A stretch of 45,248 nt of DNA, taken from contig CAMEZO010000005.1 in assembly GCA_945947905.1 (NCBI GenBank), positions 1 through 45,248 on the forward strand, read 5' to 3'. The notes under the pieces were generated by a model. That model was not told where the DNA came from and did no database searches. It worked only from the letters and a program-made list of their open reading frames with translations. Below, in pieces: positions 1 to 10,387 of this stretch. Position 1 is the first letter of the stretch; the number at the start of each line of letters is the position of its first letter. A program made the translations under genes and the position numbers. The stretch is from an uncultured bacterium. GTDB taxonomy: Bacteria; Verrucomicrobiota; Verrucomicrobiia; Verrucomicrobiales; Akkermansiaceae.

Positions 1-1
1 A

Positions 2-7
2 TATACA
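2..7 (+). promoter_or_regulatory. Possible -10 box of acyltransferase gene
   Basis: TATACA lies 8 nt before the ATG at 16, the same geometry as the other near-leaderless promoters in this window. The -35 region would be outside the window, so only half of the promoter can be seen. Confidence 0.35.
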
Positions 8-15
8 TCGGTGTT

Positions 16-1077
16 ATGCAGCAGGGGAACAGGGATAGAATCGTCTTTCTCGATTATCTGCGGGCCATAGCTATCGTCTGCGTCGTTATTGTACACGCAG
101 CGGAGAGTGTCTATTGCTTCAATGTCGCGGAGTACAGGGGATGGACGCTGTTCGAGCGCGTGGTGATGGTGGGGCTTTTTGATGTAGGCCGTATGAGTGT
201 TCCGTTCTTCTTCCTGATCAGCGGGTATTTGCTTTTGGCGCGGTATTATGACGACGAGAGATGCCGCAGGTTTTGGCGTCGGAATTGGTTGCCGTTGGCA
301 ACGGCGAGTTCTTTTGCCATCGTGTTGGTGGGCGTGTGGGCGCTGAGGGGAGATTCGGGGCATGTCGGGGCGTGGAAGACTCTGGCCAAGGCCGGTTTGT
401 TTGTTGGACCTGTACCCTGTGGTATTCTGTGGTTTCTGCCCGTGATGGTGGGCCTGTACGCCTGCATCCCCGTGGTAGCTGTTGCTTTGGAACGCTTCAG
501 CCCGAGAACACTTCTGCCTCCCCTGGGCGTAGCGATGCTGATGACCATGGTTATACCGACGCTGTCACCTCTGCTGCGCCACACTGTGCACATAGGGGTC
601 GATGCTGCGTTGAGCGTAGGTTGGGTAGGGGGGTGCTACGGCCTTTATGTCATTGCGGGGGGCATCATGGGCCGGGGCATGAAACTGCCGACACGAGCGG
701 GCGGTAGCCTGGCGCTCGGCAGTGCTTTCTTCCTGTCCGTGATGTGCTACACCTGGCTTGGTTATGCCTGTGGTGTTGCCGCGAACGTCTGGTACAGCTC
801 CCCCTTGCTCTTTGCGGCCTCCGTTTGTGTGTTCGATGCCTTCTCCAAGATGCCGCATCTGCGACCCTGCGGGGCGGTGCGGAGCCTAGCGGCCTGTTCC
901 TTCGGGATATACGTCCTCCACTACCCGATTCTCATCTTCTTTGTGGAAAGACTACCTCGTAACAGTGTGCTGAGCACCCTCGCCGCGATTCCTGCTGCCC
1001 TGCTCGTCACCTGGGGCATTGTAGCGGTTGCGGCGCGCTGCCGATTTCTTGCGCGCTGGGTTTTGCTCGCTAAATAG
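16..1077 (+). CDS. Acyltransferase family 3 (OafA/WecH-like) integral membrane protein
   Basis: A 353-residue polytopic membrane protein, hydrophobic almost throughout (about ten helices). It opens with FLDYLRAIAIVCVVIVHAAE; this Arg...His signature in the first helix is the hallmark of Acyl_transf_3 enzymes, which transfer acetyl or other acyl groups to polysaccharides, O-antigen or peptidoglycan at the inner membrane. Length is normal for a bare acyltransferase domain, with no fused SGNH domain. The ATG at 16 is preferred because a -10-like TATACA precedes it. The gene converges on the next minus-strand gene with 5 bp between stop codons. The family is clear; the acceptor sugar cannot be told from the sequence. 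Confidence 0.85.
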   Translation: MQQGNRDRIVFLDYLRAIAIVCVVIVHAAESVYCFNVAEYRGWTLFERVVMVGLFDVGRMSVPFFFLISGYLLLARYYDDERCRRFWRRNWLPLATASSFAIVLVGVWALRGDSGHVGAWKTLAKAGLFVGPVPCGILWFLPVMVGLYACIPVVAVALERFSPRTLLPPLGVAMLMTMVIPTLSPLLRHTVHIGVDAALSVGWVGGCYGLYVIAGGIMGRGMKLPTRAGGSLALGSAFFLSVMCYTWLGYACGVAANVWYSSPLLFAASVCVFDAFSKMPHLRPCGAVRSLAACSFGIYVLHYPILIFFVERLPRNSVLSTLAAIPAALLVTWGIVAVAARCRFLARWVLLAK

Positions 1078-1082
1078 CGGCG

Positions 1083-1541
1083 TCAGCTGCGTTCCCCTGT
1101 TAACTCGGCCTTTCGGGCGGCAAGCTCGTTGTAGGTGCGGGTCAGTTCGTTGATCTTCTCTACACTGTCGGCGCGGGCCATGGCCTTTTGGGTGCTGTGC
1201 ATTTGATCGCAGATGTCGCAGAGCTCGTTGAAACGGGCCTCGGCTTGGATGCGGTTTTGAAGCTCTTCCTGCATGCGCTTGGCATATTCGGCATCCGAGA
1301 TGGCGCCGTTGCTGTGTTTGTACTCGAGTTCGGAGATATGGAGTTTGCAGTATTTGATGGACGTGTAGGCGCTTTCCTTAGCGCGTCTATCCGATGCGCT
1401 GTCCTCGGAGGATTGCCGGGGCACCTCGCTCGGCTTGACGATGCCGTGGGTGGGGCGACCGTTGCTGAGGATGTCGAGGTGTTCACCGAGCTTACTGCAA
1501 AAGGAATCGAAAGCTTCTTCTAAAAAGGATTTTTTTGCCAT
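1083..1541 (-). CDS. Small cytoplasmic helical protein with SHOCT-like motif
   Basis: A 152-residue soluble protein with no signal peptide. The N-terminal 60 residues are polar and probably disordered. The centre holds NGAISDAEYAKRMQEEL (about residues 77-93), which resembles the short C-terminal SHOCT helix-turn-helix (G-x-I-[ST]-x-x-E-[FY]). The remainder is charged helix, likely coiled coil, with CDICDQM about two-thirds along. No function is recognised. A TATATA hexamer ends 6 nt before the ATG, so the gene may have its own short-leader promoter, although it is only 36 bp downstream of the antiporter gene and could be cotranscribed. The SHOCT assignment is by eye. Confidence 0.7.
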   Translation of the reverse strand: MAKKSFLEEAFDSFCSKLGEHLDILSNGRPTHGIVKPSEVPRQSSEDSASDRRAKESAYTSIKYCKLHISELEYKHSNGAISDAEYAKRMQEELQNRIQAEARFNELCDICDQMHSTQKAMARADSVEKINELTRTYNELAARKAELTGERS

Positions 1542-1577
1542 ACAGAGTATATAGAGGGTATTCGGGTTGGGGAGAAA

Positions 1578-3230
1578 TCAGCAAATGAGATTAAAAATGA
1601 GGAAGAGCAGGACGGTGGGAAGGAGAGCCCAGAAGAAGAGACGCATGGCACTGATGCCCCGGAAGTACTTACCGAGGATGGCCTGCCCGGCAGGGTTCGG
1701 TGCATTGGCGATCACGGTGAGACCGCCGCCCGTAACCGCTCCCGCAACGATGGCGTATCGGATATTCTCCGGGAGGTCCGGGACGGTGCCGGCCAGGAAG
1801 GTGACGGAGGCGTTATCATTGAAGGCCGTGAGGATGGCCGCCAGCCCCATGGTAATGCTGCTGCCGAGCTGCGCCAGCCCCTCCAGCACCGGCTGCATCC
1901 ACCAGCCCTGTACACCGCCGAGAATCAGCAGGCCCGCAAGGAAGAAAGCCACCAAAAGCGGCACCTTGATGGAAAAAGCATTTTGGTACTGCGGGGTAGC
2001 CATGGTGAAGCCCAGGAAGAAAAGGAAGCCCCCGATGAAGATGGCGGGGTGGTGTGCAAAATACACCGTCCAGGCCAGGAAAAGAACCGACACCGCATAG
2101 ACCCAGACGGGGATGGTGTCCTGCCTATCCTCCCAACTGGTCGGCACATGGGTTTCATAGGCCTCATTGAGACGCTGCACCTCGGCCAGCCTGCGGAATT
2201 CCCTGCGGAAAAGGTAGAAATAGAGCAGGTTGGCGAGGATGATACCCAGCACCGCCTTCCATCCGAAATGCAGGAGCATATGACCCATACCCCAATCCCA
2301 CTTGCCGGCTACCATGACGATGGGCGGCGCGGCAAAGTGGGTGAGGGTGCCGCCTACGGATATATTGACGAACAACAGGGCCAATGTAGCATATTTCAGG
2401 CTCTCCGCCGGTTTGAGGCGGTAGATCTTCTTACCCAGGAGAATGGCCGCGAGGGTCATGGCTGCCGGCTCTGTGATGAACGAACCGAGGAGCGGGGCGA
2501 TGCAGAGCACCGAGAGCCACCAAGCCGCCGGGGTGCCCTTGCCGAGTTTGGCACCCAACTTCAGCGTGTTCTCCGCCAGCCTGTAAATGGGGCGGGATGA
2601 GGCGATGACCATGATGACCGCCACGAAAAGAGGCTCGGTGAAGCCCGTATCGTGGTCGATATACTTCAGGAAGTCATCCATGCTGTAATAGTGGCGGCAG
2701 ACGAAGGCAAAGGGAATGATCCAGATGCCGAATACCACCTCTACCTCCCCCAGAAAGTGGCAGAGAGTAGAGAGAAAAGAGACCGGGACACGCTGCTCCG
2801 GGTGGAGAATGCGGAACTTCTCCGCGCGCAGCTGCTCCTTGTGCCGCTGCTCCAGGAAATGAGCCAGCTGCTGGAAGCGCGGGGCGAGAAACGTATGCAG
2901 GATAGCCAGCAGGAAAATAAGCGTAGCGGCCGGGTTGAAGGGATCTGCCCGGAAGCGGTGCAGGAGCTTCTGCACAGTAGTCATGCCCGCCTCATGCTCC
3001 TCGTACACCTTCAGCGGAATCGGGAATCGGCTGTACCGTGGGCCCTCACCCGTCTGCTCATGGGACCAAGCGGGAGCCTGCCCGACGGGGTGGCAGCTAT
3101 GCTCGCCCCGCCCGCAGGCGGGGCAGACCTGTGCGGAGCTTCGGTGGGCAGCCTCCTGCTCCTGCGCTGCGGCGGGCAGCATCAGCACGGCCAGAAGCAG
3201 TATCAGCAGGGCTTTGACGTATCCGCGCAT
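1578..3230 (-). CDS. Putative Na+/H+ antiporter (Na_H_antiport_3 / NhaD-like)
   Basis: A 550-residue inner-membrane transporter. It starts with a signal peptide or first helix (MRGYVKALLILLLAVLMLPAAA), then a periplasmic stretch of about 75 residues with CPACGRGEHSCHPVG, then some 11-12 helices. Charged and small residues sit inside helices (TAFNDNASVTFLAGT and VIANAPNPAGQAILG near the C-terminus), as in NhaD/ArsB-type ion-transporter-superfamily proteins. The overall pattern fits the putative Na+/H+ antiporter family found in Chlamydiae and Verrucomicrobia. Expected role: sodium-proton exchange and pH or salt homeostasis. It follows the 100-residue gene by 4 bp, so the two are an operon. The Cys/His-rich external segment is unusual and could bind a metal. 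Substrate ion is inferred from family only. Confidence 0.75.
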   Translation of the reverse strand: MRGYVKALLILLLAVLMLPAAAQEQEAAHRSSAQVCPACGRGEHSCHPVGQAPAWSHEQTGEGPRYSRFPIPLKVYEEHEAGMTTVQKLLHRFRADPFNPAATLIFLLAILHTFLAPRFQQLAHFLEQRHKEQLRAEKFRILHPEQRVPVSFLSTLCHFLGEVEVVFGIWIIPFAFVCRHYYSMDDFLKYIDHDTGFTEPLFVAVIMVIASSRPIYRLAENTLKLGAKLGKGTPAAWWLSVLCIAPLLGSFITEPAAMTLAAILLGKKIYRLKPAESLKYATLALLFVNISVGGTLTHFAAPPIVMVAGKWDWGMGHMLLHFGWKAVLGIILANLLYFYLFRREFRRLAEVQRLNEAYETHVPTSWEDRQDTIPVWVYAVSVLFLAWTVYFAHHPAIFIGGFLFFLGFTMATPQYQNAFSIKVPLLVAFFLAGLLILGGVQGWWMQPVLEGLAQLGSSITMGLAAILTAFNDNASVTFLAGTVPDLPENIRYAIVAGAVTGGGLTVIANAPNPAGQAILGKYFRGISAMRLFFWALLPTVLLFLIFNLIC

Positions 3231-3234
3231 ATGT

Positions 3235-3537
3235 TTATTTGTTCAGCATGCTTTGTGCCTGTGCCGCCAGGTAGTCGGCGATGGCCGGGGTGGCCTGCAA
3301 AATGCCGCGGGCGGAGGCGGGTAGATCCAGCGCCGAGATAGCATCCGGTGTTATGGCCTGCGGCGTCTTGATATTGCGCCCGATGAAGTCCCGCACGCAG
3401 CGAACGGTCGCCTCATCACCCACAAACTGCAAGAACGCCTCCCGAAGCTCCTCCGGGCAATGATCCTTGAGCTTACCGATAATCTTGGTGCAGACGGCGT
3501 CCTTGGCAGCATTCGCTAATTTGTTGAGCAATGACAT
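3235..3537 (-). CDS. Small conserved hypothetical protein, operon partner of antiporter
   Basis: A 100-residue soluble protein (MSLLNKLANAAKDAVC...), helical, with no signal peptide or recognisable domain. Repeated phrases such as CPEELREAFLQFVGDEATVRCV and ISALDLPASARGILQ suggest a compact all-alpha fold. It is the first gene of a two-gene unit with the putative Na+/H+ antiporter (4 bp gap). A good promoter (TTGACG, 16 bp, TAGAAT) ends 6 nt before its ATG, so its mRNA should begin at the start codon. That promoter supports the start choice and the reality of the gene. Function unknown. Confidence 0.7.
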   Translation of the reverse strand: MSLLNKLANAAKDAVCTKIIGKLKDHCPEELREAFLQFVGDEATVRCVRDFIGRNIKTPQAITPDAISALDLPASARGILQATPAIADYLAAQAQSMLNK

Positions 3538-3543
3538 GCTCCC

Positions 3544-3571
3544 ATTCTACCACCTGTGCCCGCGGCGTCAA
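3544..3571 (-). promoter_or_regulatory. Sigma70-type promoter, predicted leaderless transcript
   Basis: Minus strand: -35 TTGACG (3566-3571), 16 bp spacer, -10 TAGAAT (3544-3549), then GGGAGC and the ATG at 3537. The start point expected about 7 nt after the -10 box coincides with the A of the ATG. Confidence 0.65.
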
Positions 3572-3599
3572 GCATTTTTTGCAGCGTGGCCGCAGCGGC

Positions 3600-5669
3600 T
3601 CAGGGAATGGGGACGTGCGGCTCGAGGAGGAGACGGCCGGCGCGCTCTTGGTCGTGGGCCTTGAGCCGGGCGAGCCGCTGGAGGTGCGCCTGAAGGGAGA
3701 AAGGCTTGGCGTGGTTCCGGACCGGAGTGTAGGAGCCATCCTCCTGCATGACGTAAGCTTGGGTATTGTCGCGGAAGCAGGCATCGAGAACATCGAGCAG
3801 GCGGCGGGCTGCGGCGTGGTCCTCGATGGGGATGAGCAGCTCGACACGGCGCTCCAGATTGCGGGGCATCCAATCGGCACTGGCGATGTAGACGAGGGGG
3901 GAACCACCGTTCAGGAAAGAAAAGATACGGGCGTGCTCCAGGTAGCGGTCCACAATGCTGATGATGCGCGTGCGCGATCGGGCTGCGGGAGTACCGGGTG
4001 CCCAGCAGCAGATACCGCGTACGTTCAGGCGCAGGTGCACCCCCGCCTCGGCAGCTTGCTCCAGGGCCTGCATCATGTCCGGGTCATTCAGCGAGTTCAT
4101 CTTGGCGGTGATTTCCGCACGCTCGCCGAGGAGAGCCCGGTGCGTCTCTGCGCGGATGAGTGAGAGGAGTTTATCCTTCATGCCGGAAGGGGCAGGGAAG
4201 ATGCGGCGGAAACGCATGAGGCGCGTGAGCCCGGTGACAGAATTGAAAAACTGCGAAGCATCCGCCCCCAGGTTTTCATTACAGGTCAGCAGGTTCACAT
4301 CGCTGTACAGCCCGGCGGTTTTCTCGTTGTAGTTACCGGTGCCGAAGTGGCAGTAGCGGCGCAGGAAGCCGTGCTCACGCCGCACAATGAGGGTGATCTT
4401 GGCATGGGTTTTGAACCCCTTGACACCGTATACCACCTGCACCCCCGCCTTCTGCAGACGCTCAGCTTGCACCAGGTTGTGCCCCTCATCAAAGCGCGCC
4501 TTGAGCTCCACCAGAACGGTAACCTGCTTACCCGCCTCCGCCGCCCGGCAGAGGGCCTTGATGAAGCGGGAACCGTGTGCTGTTCTGTAGAGTACCTGCT
4601 TGATGACCAGAACGTCCGGATCCGCAGCGGCCTCCTCCAGCAAGCGGATGATGGGCTCGTAACTTTCGTAGGGATTCAGAATGAGAATGTCCCCCTGTGC
4701 CATGTTATCGAACATGCTCTGCGAGGGGTCCACATCTGCTGCCGGATAGCTCGGCCAAGCCTCCTCCTTGAGATTGTCGTGACCGGGCTCTCGTGCCATG
4801 TCCCCCAGATCCGTCAGGCGGAGCAGCCCCGGCACACGGTAGGTATCCTCCGCCCCGGCGCCGACGGCTCGCGCGATGCGGTCCGCCAGGGCAGGGGGCG
4901 TCGAGGCCGGCAGCTCCAGTCGCACGCAGTCGGAGAACTTACGCGCCACGAGTACGGCCTCCATCTCCCGAGCAAAGTCAGCCCCCTCCTCCGGCACAGC
5001 GATATCGCTGTTGCGTGTCACGCGGAACGGGGTTGCGGCGCGGAGCTCCTCCCCCGGGAAGAGGTCCGCAATGAAAGCGCAGATGAGATCCTCCGCCGGC
5101 ACATAGCCCTCATCCAGCGCCGCGAAGTGCATGCGCCGCGGTAGGGCATCCGGCAAGGGTACTACCACCAGACGCGAGGACTCCTCCCCCGGGCCGGCCA
5201 GCTCCAGTGCGATGATGATGCTGAGAGAGGGGAGGACCGGAGGCTGGTCCACCTCCGGAGCCAGAGGAGTGAGCAGGGGGGCCACGTTGTCCTCGAAATA
5301 GCGGCGCAGGGTCGCCACGCGGGACTCCGCCAGGCTGCCGATGCTCAGCGGGCTGATGCCGGCCACCCGCATGAGCGGGAGCAGCTCATCATTGAACAGA
5401 CTGTATTGCGCCTGCACCTGCGCATCGGCCCGCGCCCGGATGAGCTCCAACTGATCGCTCGGGGAAAGCCCCGCCGCATCCGGGGTGTACTTGCCGGACC
5501 GGCGCAGCAGCCGCAGACCGCCGACGCGCACCTGGAAGAATTCATCGAGGTTGCCGGCCGTGATGGCCAAGAACTTAATGCGCTCCAGCAGAGGCAGCTC
5601 CGCCCTGCGCGCTTGATCCAGCACCCGTGCATTGAACTCCAGCCAAGATAATTCCCGATTGATGTACAT
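3600..5669 (-). CDS. ppk1: Polyphosphate kinase 1
   Basis: PPK1 reversibly makes long-chain polyphosphate from ATP. The 689-residue length is standard. In order: N-terminal domain opening NRELSWLEFNARVLDQA and NLDEFFQVRVGGL; head domain; and two phospholipase-D-like catalytic halves. The catalytic region includes DILILNPYESYEPIIRLL, then VLVELKARFDEGHNL and VKGFKTHAKITLIVR, in which the His of THAK matches the autophosphorylated histidine of PPK1. FGTGNYNEKTAGLYSDVNLLT follows, then ASADWMPRNLERRVELL in the second half. It has its own promoter and, unlike most neighbours, a good Shine-Dalgarno (AGGGAGGAG, 8 nt before ATG), which fixes the start. No ppx or phoU gene is adjacent. Confidence 0.97.
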   Translation of the reverse strand: MYINRELSWLEFNARVLDQARRAELPLLERIKFLAITAGNLDEFFQVRVGGLRLLRRSGKYTPDAAGLSPSDQLELIRARADAQVQAQYSLFNDELLPLMRVAGISPLSIGSLAESRVATLRRYFEDNVAPLLTPLAPEVDQPPVLPSLSIIIALELAGPGEESSRLVVVPLPDALPRRMHFAALDEGYVPAEDLICAFIADLFPGEELRAATPFRVTRNSDIAVPEEGADFAREMEAVLVARKFSDCVRLELPASTPPALADRIARAVGAGAEDTYRVPGLLRLTDLGDMAREPGHDNLKEEAWPSYPAADVDPSQSMFDNMAQGDILILNPYESYEPIIRLLEEAAADPDVLVIKQVLYRTAHGSRFIKALCRAAEAGKQVTVLVELKARFDEGHNLVQAERLQKAGVQVVYGVKGFKTHAKITLIVRREHGFLRRYCHFGTGNYNEKTAGLYSDVNLLTCNENLGADASQFFNSVTGLTRLMRFRRIFPAPSGMKDKLLSLIRAETHRALLGERAEITAKMNSLNDPDMMQALEQAAEAGVHLRLNVRGICCWAPGTPAARSRTRIISIVDRYLEHARIFSFLNGGSPLVYIASADWMPRNLERRVELLIPIEDHAAARRLLDVLDACFRDNTQAYVMQEDGSYTPVRNHAKPFSLQAHLQRLARLKAHDQERAGRLLLEPHVPIP

Positions 5670-5677
5670 CTTGCTTT

Positions 5678-5725
5678 CTCCTCCCTATCCGTCCCCAGTG
5701 TAGCACAGCCCCCGCAGCGGGACAA
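5678..5725 (-). promoter_or_regulatory. ppk1 promoter and Shine-Dalgarno
   Basis: -35 TTGTCC (5720-5725), 17 bp spacer, -10 TACACT (5697-5702), then a leader of about 20 nt containing AGGGAGGAG (5678-5686). The -35 box lies about 30 bp beyond the tRNA-Leu terminator. Confidence 0.6.
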
Positions 5726-5750
5726 GCAGAAAAACTGTCCTATGATGCAC

Positions 5751-5786
5751 AAAAGGAGCGACCTACAGAAACCTGCGGTCGCTCCT
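5751..5786 (-). terminator. Intrinsic terminator of tRNA-Leu
   Basis: On the minus strand AGGAGCGACC and GGTCGCTCCT form a 10 bp stem with a 13 nt loop, followed directly by TTTTGTG. It lies 12 bp downstream of the tRNA 3' end. Confidence 0.8.
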
Positions 5787-5797
5787 GTGTTCTCGGA

Positions 5798-5879
<82 letters not shown>

Positions 5880-5906
5880 ATTGGTTTGCACCTTGAACGC
5901 GGGAGG

Positions 5907-5935
5907 AGTATACACGAAAAAAGCCGGCGATGCAA
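5907..5935 (-). promoter_or_regulatory. tRNA-Leu promoter
   Basis: -35 TTGCAT (5930-5935), 17 bp spacer, -10 TATACT (5907-5912), about 27 nt before the mature tRNA 5' end. Confidence 0.75.
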
Positions 5936-5999
5936 GCTTTTTCCTGCAAAAAAGGCGAAAAACATCATTTTTTTCGGTGAGCCGGGCCCGCGAGGGTGT

Positions 6000-6034
6000 A
6001 AAAAGCCGGGCCCTGCATCAACGGCAGGGCCCGG
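6000..6034 (-). terminator. Intrinsic terminator after rpoC
   Basis: An 11 bp GC-rich stem (CCGGGCCCTGC / GCAGGGCCCGG, loop of 7) begins 27 bp after the rpoC stop and runs into TTTTTAC on the minus strand. It closes the secE-rpoC transcription unit. Confidence 0.85.
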
Positions 6035-6060
6035 GAACGGGGTAGGGGGCTCAGAGCGGC

Positions 6061-9000
6061 TTACTCGTCAATACCCACGGAGAGCGTATCATCCGGTCGG
6101 TCGAGCTCCGGCTCCTCCTCCGCAATGACGGCACGGGGGATGGGAACGGCACCCGGGGCGGCCTCCACCACGATGTTGTGGTACTTATCGAAGCCGGTAC
6201 CGGCGGGGATGAGGTGCCCGAGAATGACGTTCTCCTTGAAGCCCTCCAGACGGTCAACCTTACCGAGGGTAGCGGCCTCGGTGAGGACGCGCGTGGTATC
6301 CTGGAAGGAAGCGGCGGAGATGAAGGAATCCGTCTTCAGGGACGCCTTGGTAATACCGAGCAGGATGGGCTCGCTCTCGGCCGGGCGACCGTTCATCTCC
6401 ACGGTGAGCGCATTGATGCGGTTCAGGGCCGTGGTATCCACCTCGTCACCCCACAGCAGACCGGTATCGCCGGGGTCCTTGATGCGAACCTTGCGGAGCA
6501 TCTGGGAGACGATGATTTCCACGTGTTTGTCGTTGATTTCCACACCCTGCACACGGTAGACCTGCTGCACCTTGTTCACGAGGTGCTCCTGCAGGGCCTC
6601 CTTGCCGCAGATGCGAAGGATCTCATCGGAAGCCTCGGAACCGTCGGAAAGCGGCTCACCGGCGTGGACGTAGTCACCGTCGTGCACGATGATGTGGCGG
6701 TCCATGGGCACCAAGTGCTTGATGCAGAGCGCGCGCTCGTTGTCATCATTCTCCACGAGCTTGGCGGAAGAACGGCGGCGGCTCTTGCCGGCAGCCTCCT
6801 TGGCCTCGGCATCGCGGTAGATCTTCACGACCTTCTTGCCGCGGATCATCGCGTCGTCGATCGCGACGATACCGTCCATCTCGGCCAGCGTGCAGGTATC
6901 CTTCGGGCGGCGAGCCTCGAAGAGCTCGGCCACGCGCGGCAGACCACCGGTAATATCGTTGGTCTTCTGCACCTTGCGGGGCGTCTTGGCCACCTGGGTA
7001 CCGGCAAAGATCTTCTGCCCGTCCGCCACGGCGAGGTAAGCACCGGTGGGGATGGAGTAGACACGCGGCTTATCGTTATTCCACTTGGTCTTGTCGCGCT
7101 TATCGCGGGTACCGGTGTGGATGACGACGCGGGGCGCGAGGTCCTGACGGTGCTCGATGATGCAGCTGGTACCGCGACCGCCGTCGCCGTGACCGGACTC
7201 CGTGCGGTAGGTGATACCCTCGATCATGTCCACGTACTCCACCGTACCGCCGACTTCCGCGATAACGGGGATGGCGTAGGGATCCCACTCAGCGATGAGG
7301 TCACCCTCCTTGACTTCCCCGCCGTCCTTGATGCGCAGGATGGAACCGAGCGTAAGCTGGTAAGACTCCAACTCCTTGCCCTCGGCATCATACACCTTGA
7401 ACCCGCCGTTCTTGCAGAGCACGACCCAGTTGTGGTTCTCATCCTCCACGCAGCGACCGCGCAGGTTCTCGTCATAGATGATGCGACCGGTAGACTTGGC
7501 GATGTACTCCGGACGGTTGGCGGAGGCAGTAGCCGTACCGCCCACGTGGAAGGTACGCATGGTAAGCTGTGTACCGGGCTCGCCGATGGACTGAGCGGCG
7601 ATGATACCGACAGCCTCACCGACCTTGACCGCCTTGCCGGAAGCGAGGTTGAGGCCGTAGCACTTCGCGCAGCAACCCTTGTCCAGACCGCAGGTAAGAA
7701 CGGAACGCACCTTGACCTTCTCGATACCGACCTGCTCGATCTTCTTGGCGGCCTCGTCCGTGATGATCTCGTTCTTGGCCACGATGAGCTCGCGCGTCGT
7801 CGGGTCGTAAATGTCATCACAGGTTACGCGGCCGTAGATACGGGCGGCCAGCGTGGCGATCTCATCGTCACCGTCGTAGATGGCCGTCATGGTAATGCCG
7901 CGGTCCGTGCCGCAGTCCTCCTCGCGCACGATGACGTCCTGCGCCACATCGACGAGCTTACGCGTCATGTAACCGGAGTCAGCCGTCTTCAGAGCGGTAT
8001 CGGCAAGACCCTTACGGGCACCGTGGGTGGAAATGAAGTACTCCAGAGCGCTGAGACCCTCACGGAAGTTCGAGGTAATGGGGCGTTCGATAATCTCGCC
8101 GGAGGGCTTGGCCATCAAACCGCGCATACCGGAGAGCTGCTTAATCTGTGCCTTGTTACCGCGAGCACCGGAATCCACCATCATGAAGAGCGGGCTGGCC
8201 ACGGCAGAGCCGCCGTTGTACTCCAGCTTGGTGTAGAGCTCCTTCTGGATATCATCCGTGGTGGAAGACCAAATGCTCACGACCTTCTCGTAGCGCTCGC
8301 CGTTGGTGATAAGGCCTTCCTCATACTGCTGGGTGACCTTCGCCACCTCGTCATAAGCGGCAGAGATACGCTCGTTCTTGTTCTCCGGCACCACCATATC
8401 CACGATACCGATGGAACAACCGGAACGCGTAGCCTCCTTGTAGCCCAGGGACTTGAGCGCATCGAGCGTCTCCACCGTCTTCTGCTGGCCACAGGTCTGG
8501 TAGCAGCGCCAGATGATATCACCGAGCTGCTTCTTGCCGATGTTGCGGTTGATGTAACCGATTTCATCCGGCCAGATTTCGTTGAAACGCACGCGGCCGG
8601 CAGTGGTCACGATGGTCTTCTTATCCACATTCTCCTGGTTGTAGGAGAGACGGTCGAAGTCACGTCCGGTCTTACCGTAGTCCGGGTTCTTGAGGCGGAT
8701 CCACTCATGGTAGCCGATCTTGCGGGCGGCGATGGCGAACTCCACCTCTGAGATGGACTCGAAGAGCGGGAGCAGGTGCTGGTTATCCTGCTTCTCCTTC
8801 ACCTCCTTGGCGCGGGTATGCGTCAGGTAGTAAGACCCGAGCACGATATCCTGGCTGGGGGTGCTGATGGGCTTACCGGAAGCCGGGGAGAAGATGTTGT
8901 TGGGAGCCAGCATGAGCAGGCGCGCCTCCAACTGGGCCTCCACGCTCAGCGGCACGTGCACGGCCATCTGGTCACCGTCGAAGTCGGCGTTGTAACCGGT

Positions 9001-10359
9001 ACACACGAGCGGGTGCAGACGGATAGCGTCACCCTCGATGAGTACGGGCTCGAAGGCCTGAATGGAGAGACGGTGCAGCGTTGGGGCACGGTTCAGGAAG
9101 ACGGGGTGTCCCTTGGTCACCTGCTCCAGAATATCCCACACTACCGGCTCCTTGCGGTCGATCATCTTCTTGGCAGAGCGCACGGTGTGCACCAAACCAC
9201 GCTCCTTGAGGTGGTGGATGATGAAGGGCTCGAAGAGGTTCAGAGCCATCTTCTTCGGCAGACCGCACTGGTTCATCTTGAGGTGCGGGCCGATCACGAT
9301 GACGGAACGACCGGAGTAGTCAACGCGCTTGCCGAGCAGGTTCTGGCGGAAACGGCCGCTCTTGCCCTTCAGCATGTCGGAGAGGGACTTGAGCGGGCGG
9401 TTACCGGCACCCGTGACGTGGCGACCGTGGCGGCCGTTGTCAAACAGAGCGTCCACCGCCTCCTGCAACATGCGGCGCTCGTTGCGCTTGATGACCTCCG
9501 GCGTCTGCAGGGCCGCCAACTCGCGCAGGCGGTTGTTGCGGTTGATGACGCGGCGATAGAGGTCGTTCAGGTCGCTGGTAGCGAAGCGGCCACCGGGCAG
9601 CGGAACGAGCGGACGCAGGTCCGGCGGGATGACCGGAAGCACGGTGAGCACCATCCACTCCGGCTTGCCCTTGCTGTTCAGGAAACCCTGGGCGAGCTGG
9701 AGACGCTTGGCGATCTTGCGCTTGTTCTGCTTGGAGCTGGTCTTGGCCATATCCTGGCGCAGACGATCCACCAGAGCCTGCAGGTCAAGGTTCTGCAGCA
9801 GCTTCTGGATGGCCACGGCGCCCATCTCTGCCTCCGGGGCCTCGTCGCCGTAATCCTCCTTCAGCTCATTGTACTCCTCCTCGGTGAGGATCTGGTTGAC
9901 GGAGTAACCCGGCAGGCCCTTGGGGTCGATGACGATGAAGTCCTCGTAGTAGATGACGCGCTCCAAGTCGTGCGTGGTGAGATCCAGCATGAGGCCGATG
10001 CGGCTGGGCATGCACTTGTAGAACCAGATGTGCGTAACGGGCACAGCCAGCTCGATGTGGCCCATGCGCTCGCGGCGCACACGGGAAGAGGTGACTTCCA
10101 CACCGCAGCGGTCGCAGATGGTGCCCTTGTTTTTGGCGCGCTTGTAGCGACCGCAGGAGCACTCCATGTCACGCGTCGGTCCGAAGATGCGCTCGCAGAA
10201 GAGACCGCCCTTCTCCGGCTTGAACGTGCGGTAATTGATCGTCTCCGGGTTCTTCACCTCGCCGTGGGACCAAGAGCGGATGTCCTCCGGGCTTGCGACG
10301 GTGATGCAAACCTGATCGAAGTTTTTGGGCTTCTCGTTGTTGAGGTCAATATAAGCCAT
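6061..10359 (-). CDS. rpoC: DNA-directed RNA polymerase subunit beta'
   Basis: The largest subunit of core RNA polymerase, 1432 residues, close to the usual length of about 1400. Zinc site 1 is [19 protein letters not shown] (Cys67, 69, 82, 85). The catalytic Mg-binding loop [12 protein letters not shown] is present near residue 460. Zinc site 2 is [11 protein letters not shown] around residue 895. The trigger loop/bridge region ([24 protein letters not shown]) is intact. It follows rpoB by 28 bp and is cotranscribed with it; a strong terminator follows. No Shine-Dalgarno precedes the ATG (AAATCACCCAT). No insertion or intein is visible. Confidence 0.99.
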   Translation of the reverse strand: MAYIDLNNEKPKNFDQVCITVASPEDIRSWSHGEVKNPETINYRTFKPEKGGLFCERIFGPTRDMECSCGRYKRAKNKGTICDRCGVEVTSSRVRRERMGHIELAVPVTHIWFYKCMPSRIGLMLDLTTHDLERVIYYEDFIVIDPKGLPGYSVNQILTEEEYNELKEDYGDEAPEAEMGAVAIQKLLQNLDLQALVDRLRQDMAKTSSKQNKRKIAKRLQLAQGFLNSKGKPEWMVLTVLPVIPPDLRPLVPLPGGRFATSDLNDLYRRVINRNNRLRELAALQTPEVIKRNERRMLQEAVDALFDNGRHGRHVTGAGNRPLKSLSDMLKGKSGRFRQNLLGKRVDYSGRSVIVIGPHLKMNQCGLPKKMALNLFEPFIIHHLKERGLVHTVRSAKKMIDRKEPVVWDILEQVTKGHPVFLNRAPTLHRLSIQAFEPVLIEGDAIRLHPLVCTGYNADFDGDQMAVHVPLSVEAQLEARLLMLAPNNIFSPASGKPISTPSQDIVLGSYYLTHTRAKEVKEKQDNQHLLPLFESISEVEFAIAARKIGYHEWIRLKNPDYGKTGRDFDRLSYNQENVDKKTIVTTAGRVRFNEIWPDEIGYINRNIGKKQLGDIIWRCYQTCGQQKTVETLDALKSLGYKEATRSGCSIGIVDMVVPENKNERISAAYDEVAKVTQQYEEGLITNGERYEKVVSIWSSTTDDIQKELYTKLEYNGGSAVASPLFMMVDSGARGNKAQIKQLSGMRGLMAKPSGEIIERPITSNFREGLSALEYFISTHGARKGLADTALKTADSGYMTRKLVDVAQDVIVREEDCGTDRGITMTAIYDGDDEIATLAARIYGRVTCDDIYDPTTRELIVAKNEIITDEAAKKIEQVGIEKVKVRSVLTCGLDKGCCAKCYGLNLASGKAVKVGEAVGIIAAQSIGEPGTQLTMRTFHVGGTATASANRPEYIAKSTGRIIYDENLRGRCVEDENHNWVVLCKNGGFKVYDAEGKELESYQLTLGSILRIKDGGEVKEGDLIAEWDPYAIPVIAEVGGTVEYVDMIEGITYRTESGHGDGGRGTSCIIEHRQDLAPRVVIHTGTRDKRDKTKWNNDKPRVYSIPTGAYLAVADGQKIFAGTQVAKTPRKVQKTNDITGGLPRVAELFEARRPKDTCTLAEMDGIVAIDDAMIRGKKVVKIYRDAEAKEAAGKSRRRSSAKLVENDDNERALCIKHLVPMDRHIIVHDGDYVHAGEPLSDGSEASDEILRICGKEALQEHLVNKVQQVYRVQGVEINDKHVEIIVSQMLRKVRIKDPGDTGLLWGDEVDTTALNRINALTVEMNGRPAESEPILLGITKASLKTDSFISAASFQDTTRVLTEAATLGKVDRLEGFKENVILGHLIPAGTGFDKYHNIVVEAAPGAVPIPRAVIAEEEPELDRPDDTLSVGIDE

Positions 10360-10387
10360 ATGGGTGATTTGTTAAAGGTTGATAGGT

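Noticed and set aside
6178-8751. 857-codon plus-strand ORF opposite rpoC (and 8776-10563)
   Set aside because: Shadow of the strongly codon-biased rpoC gene.
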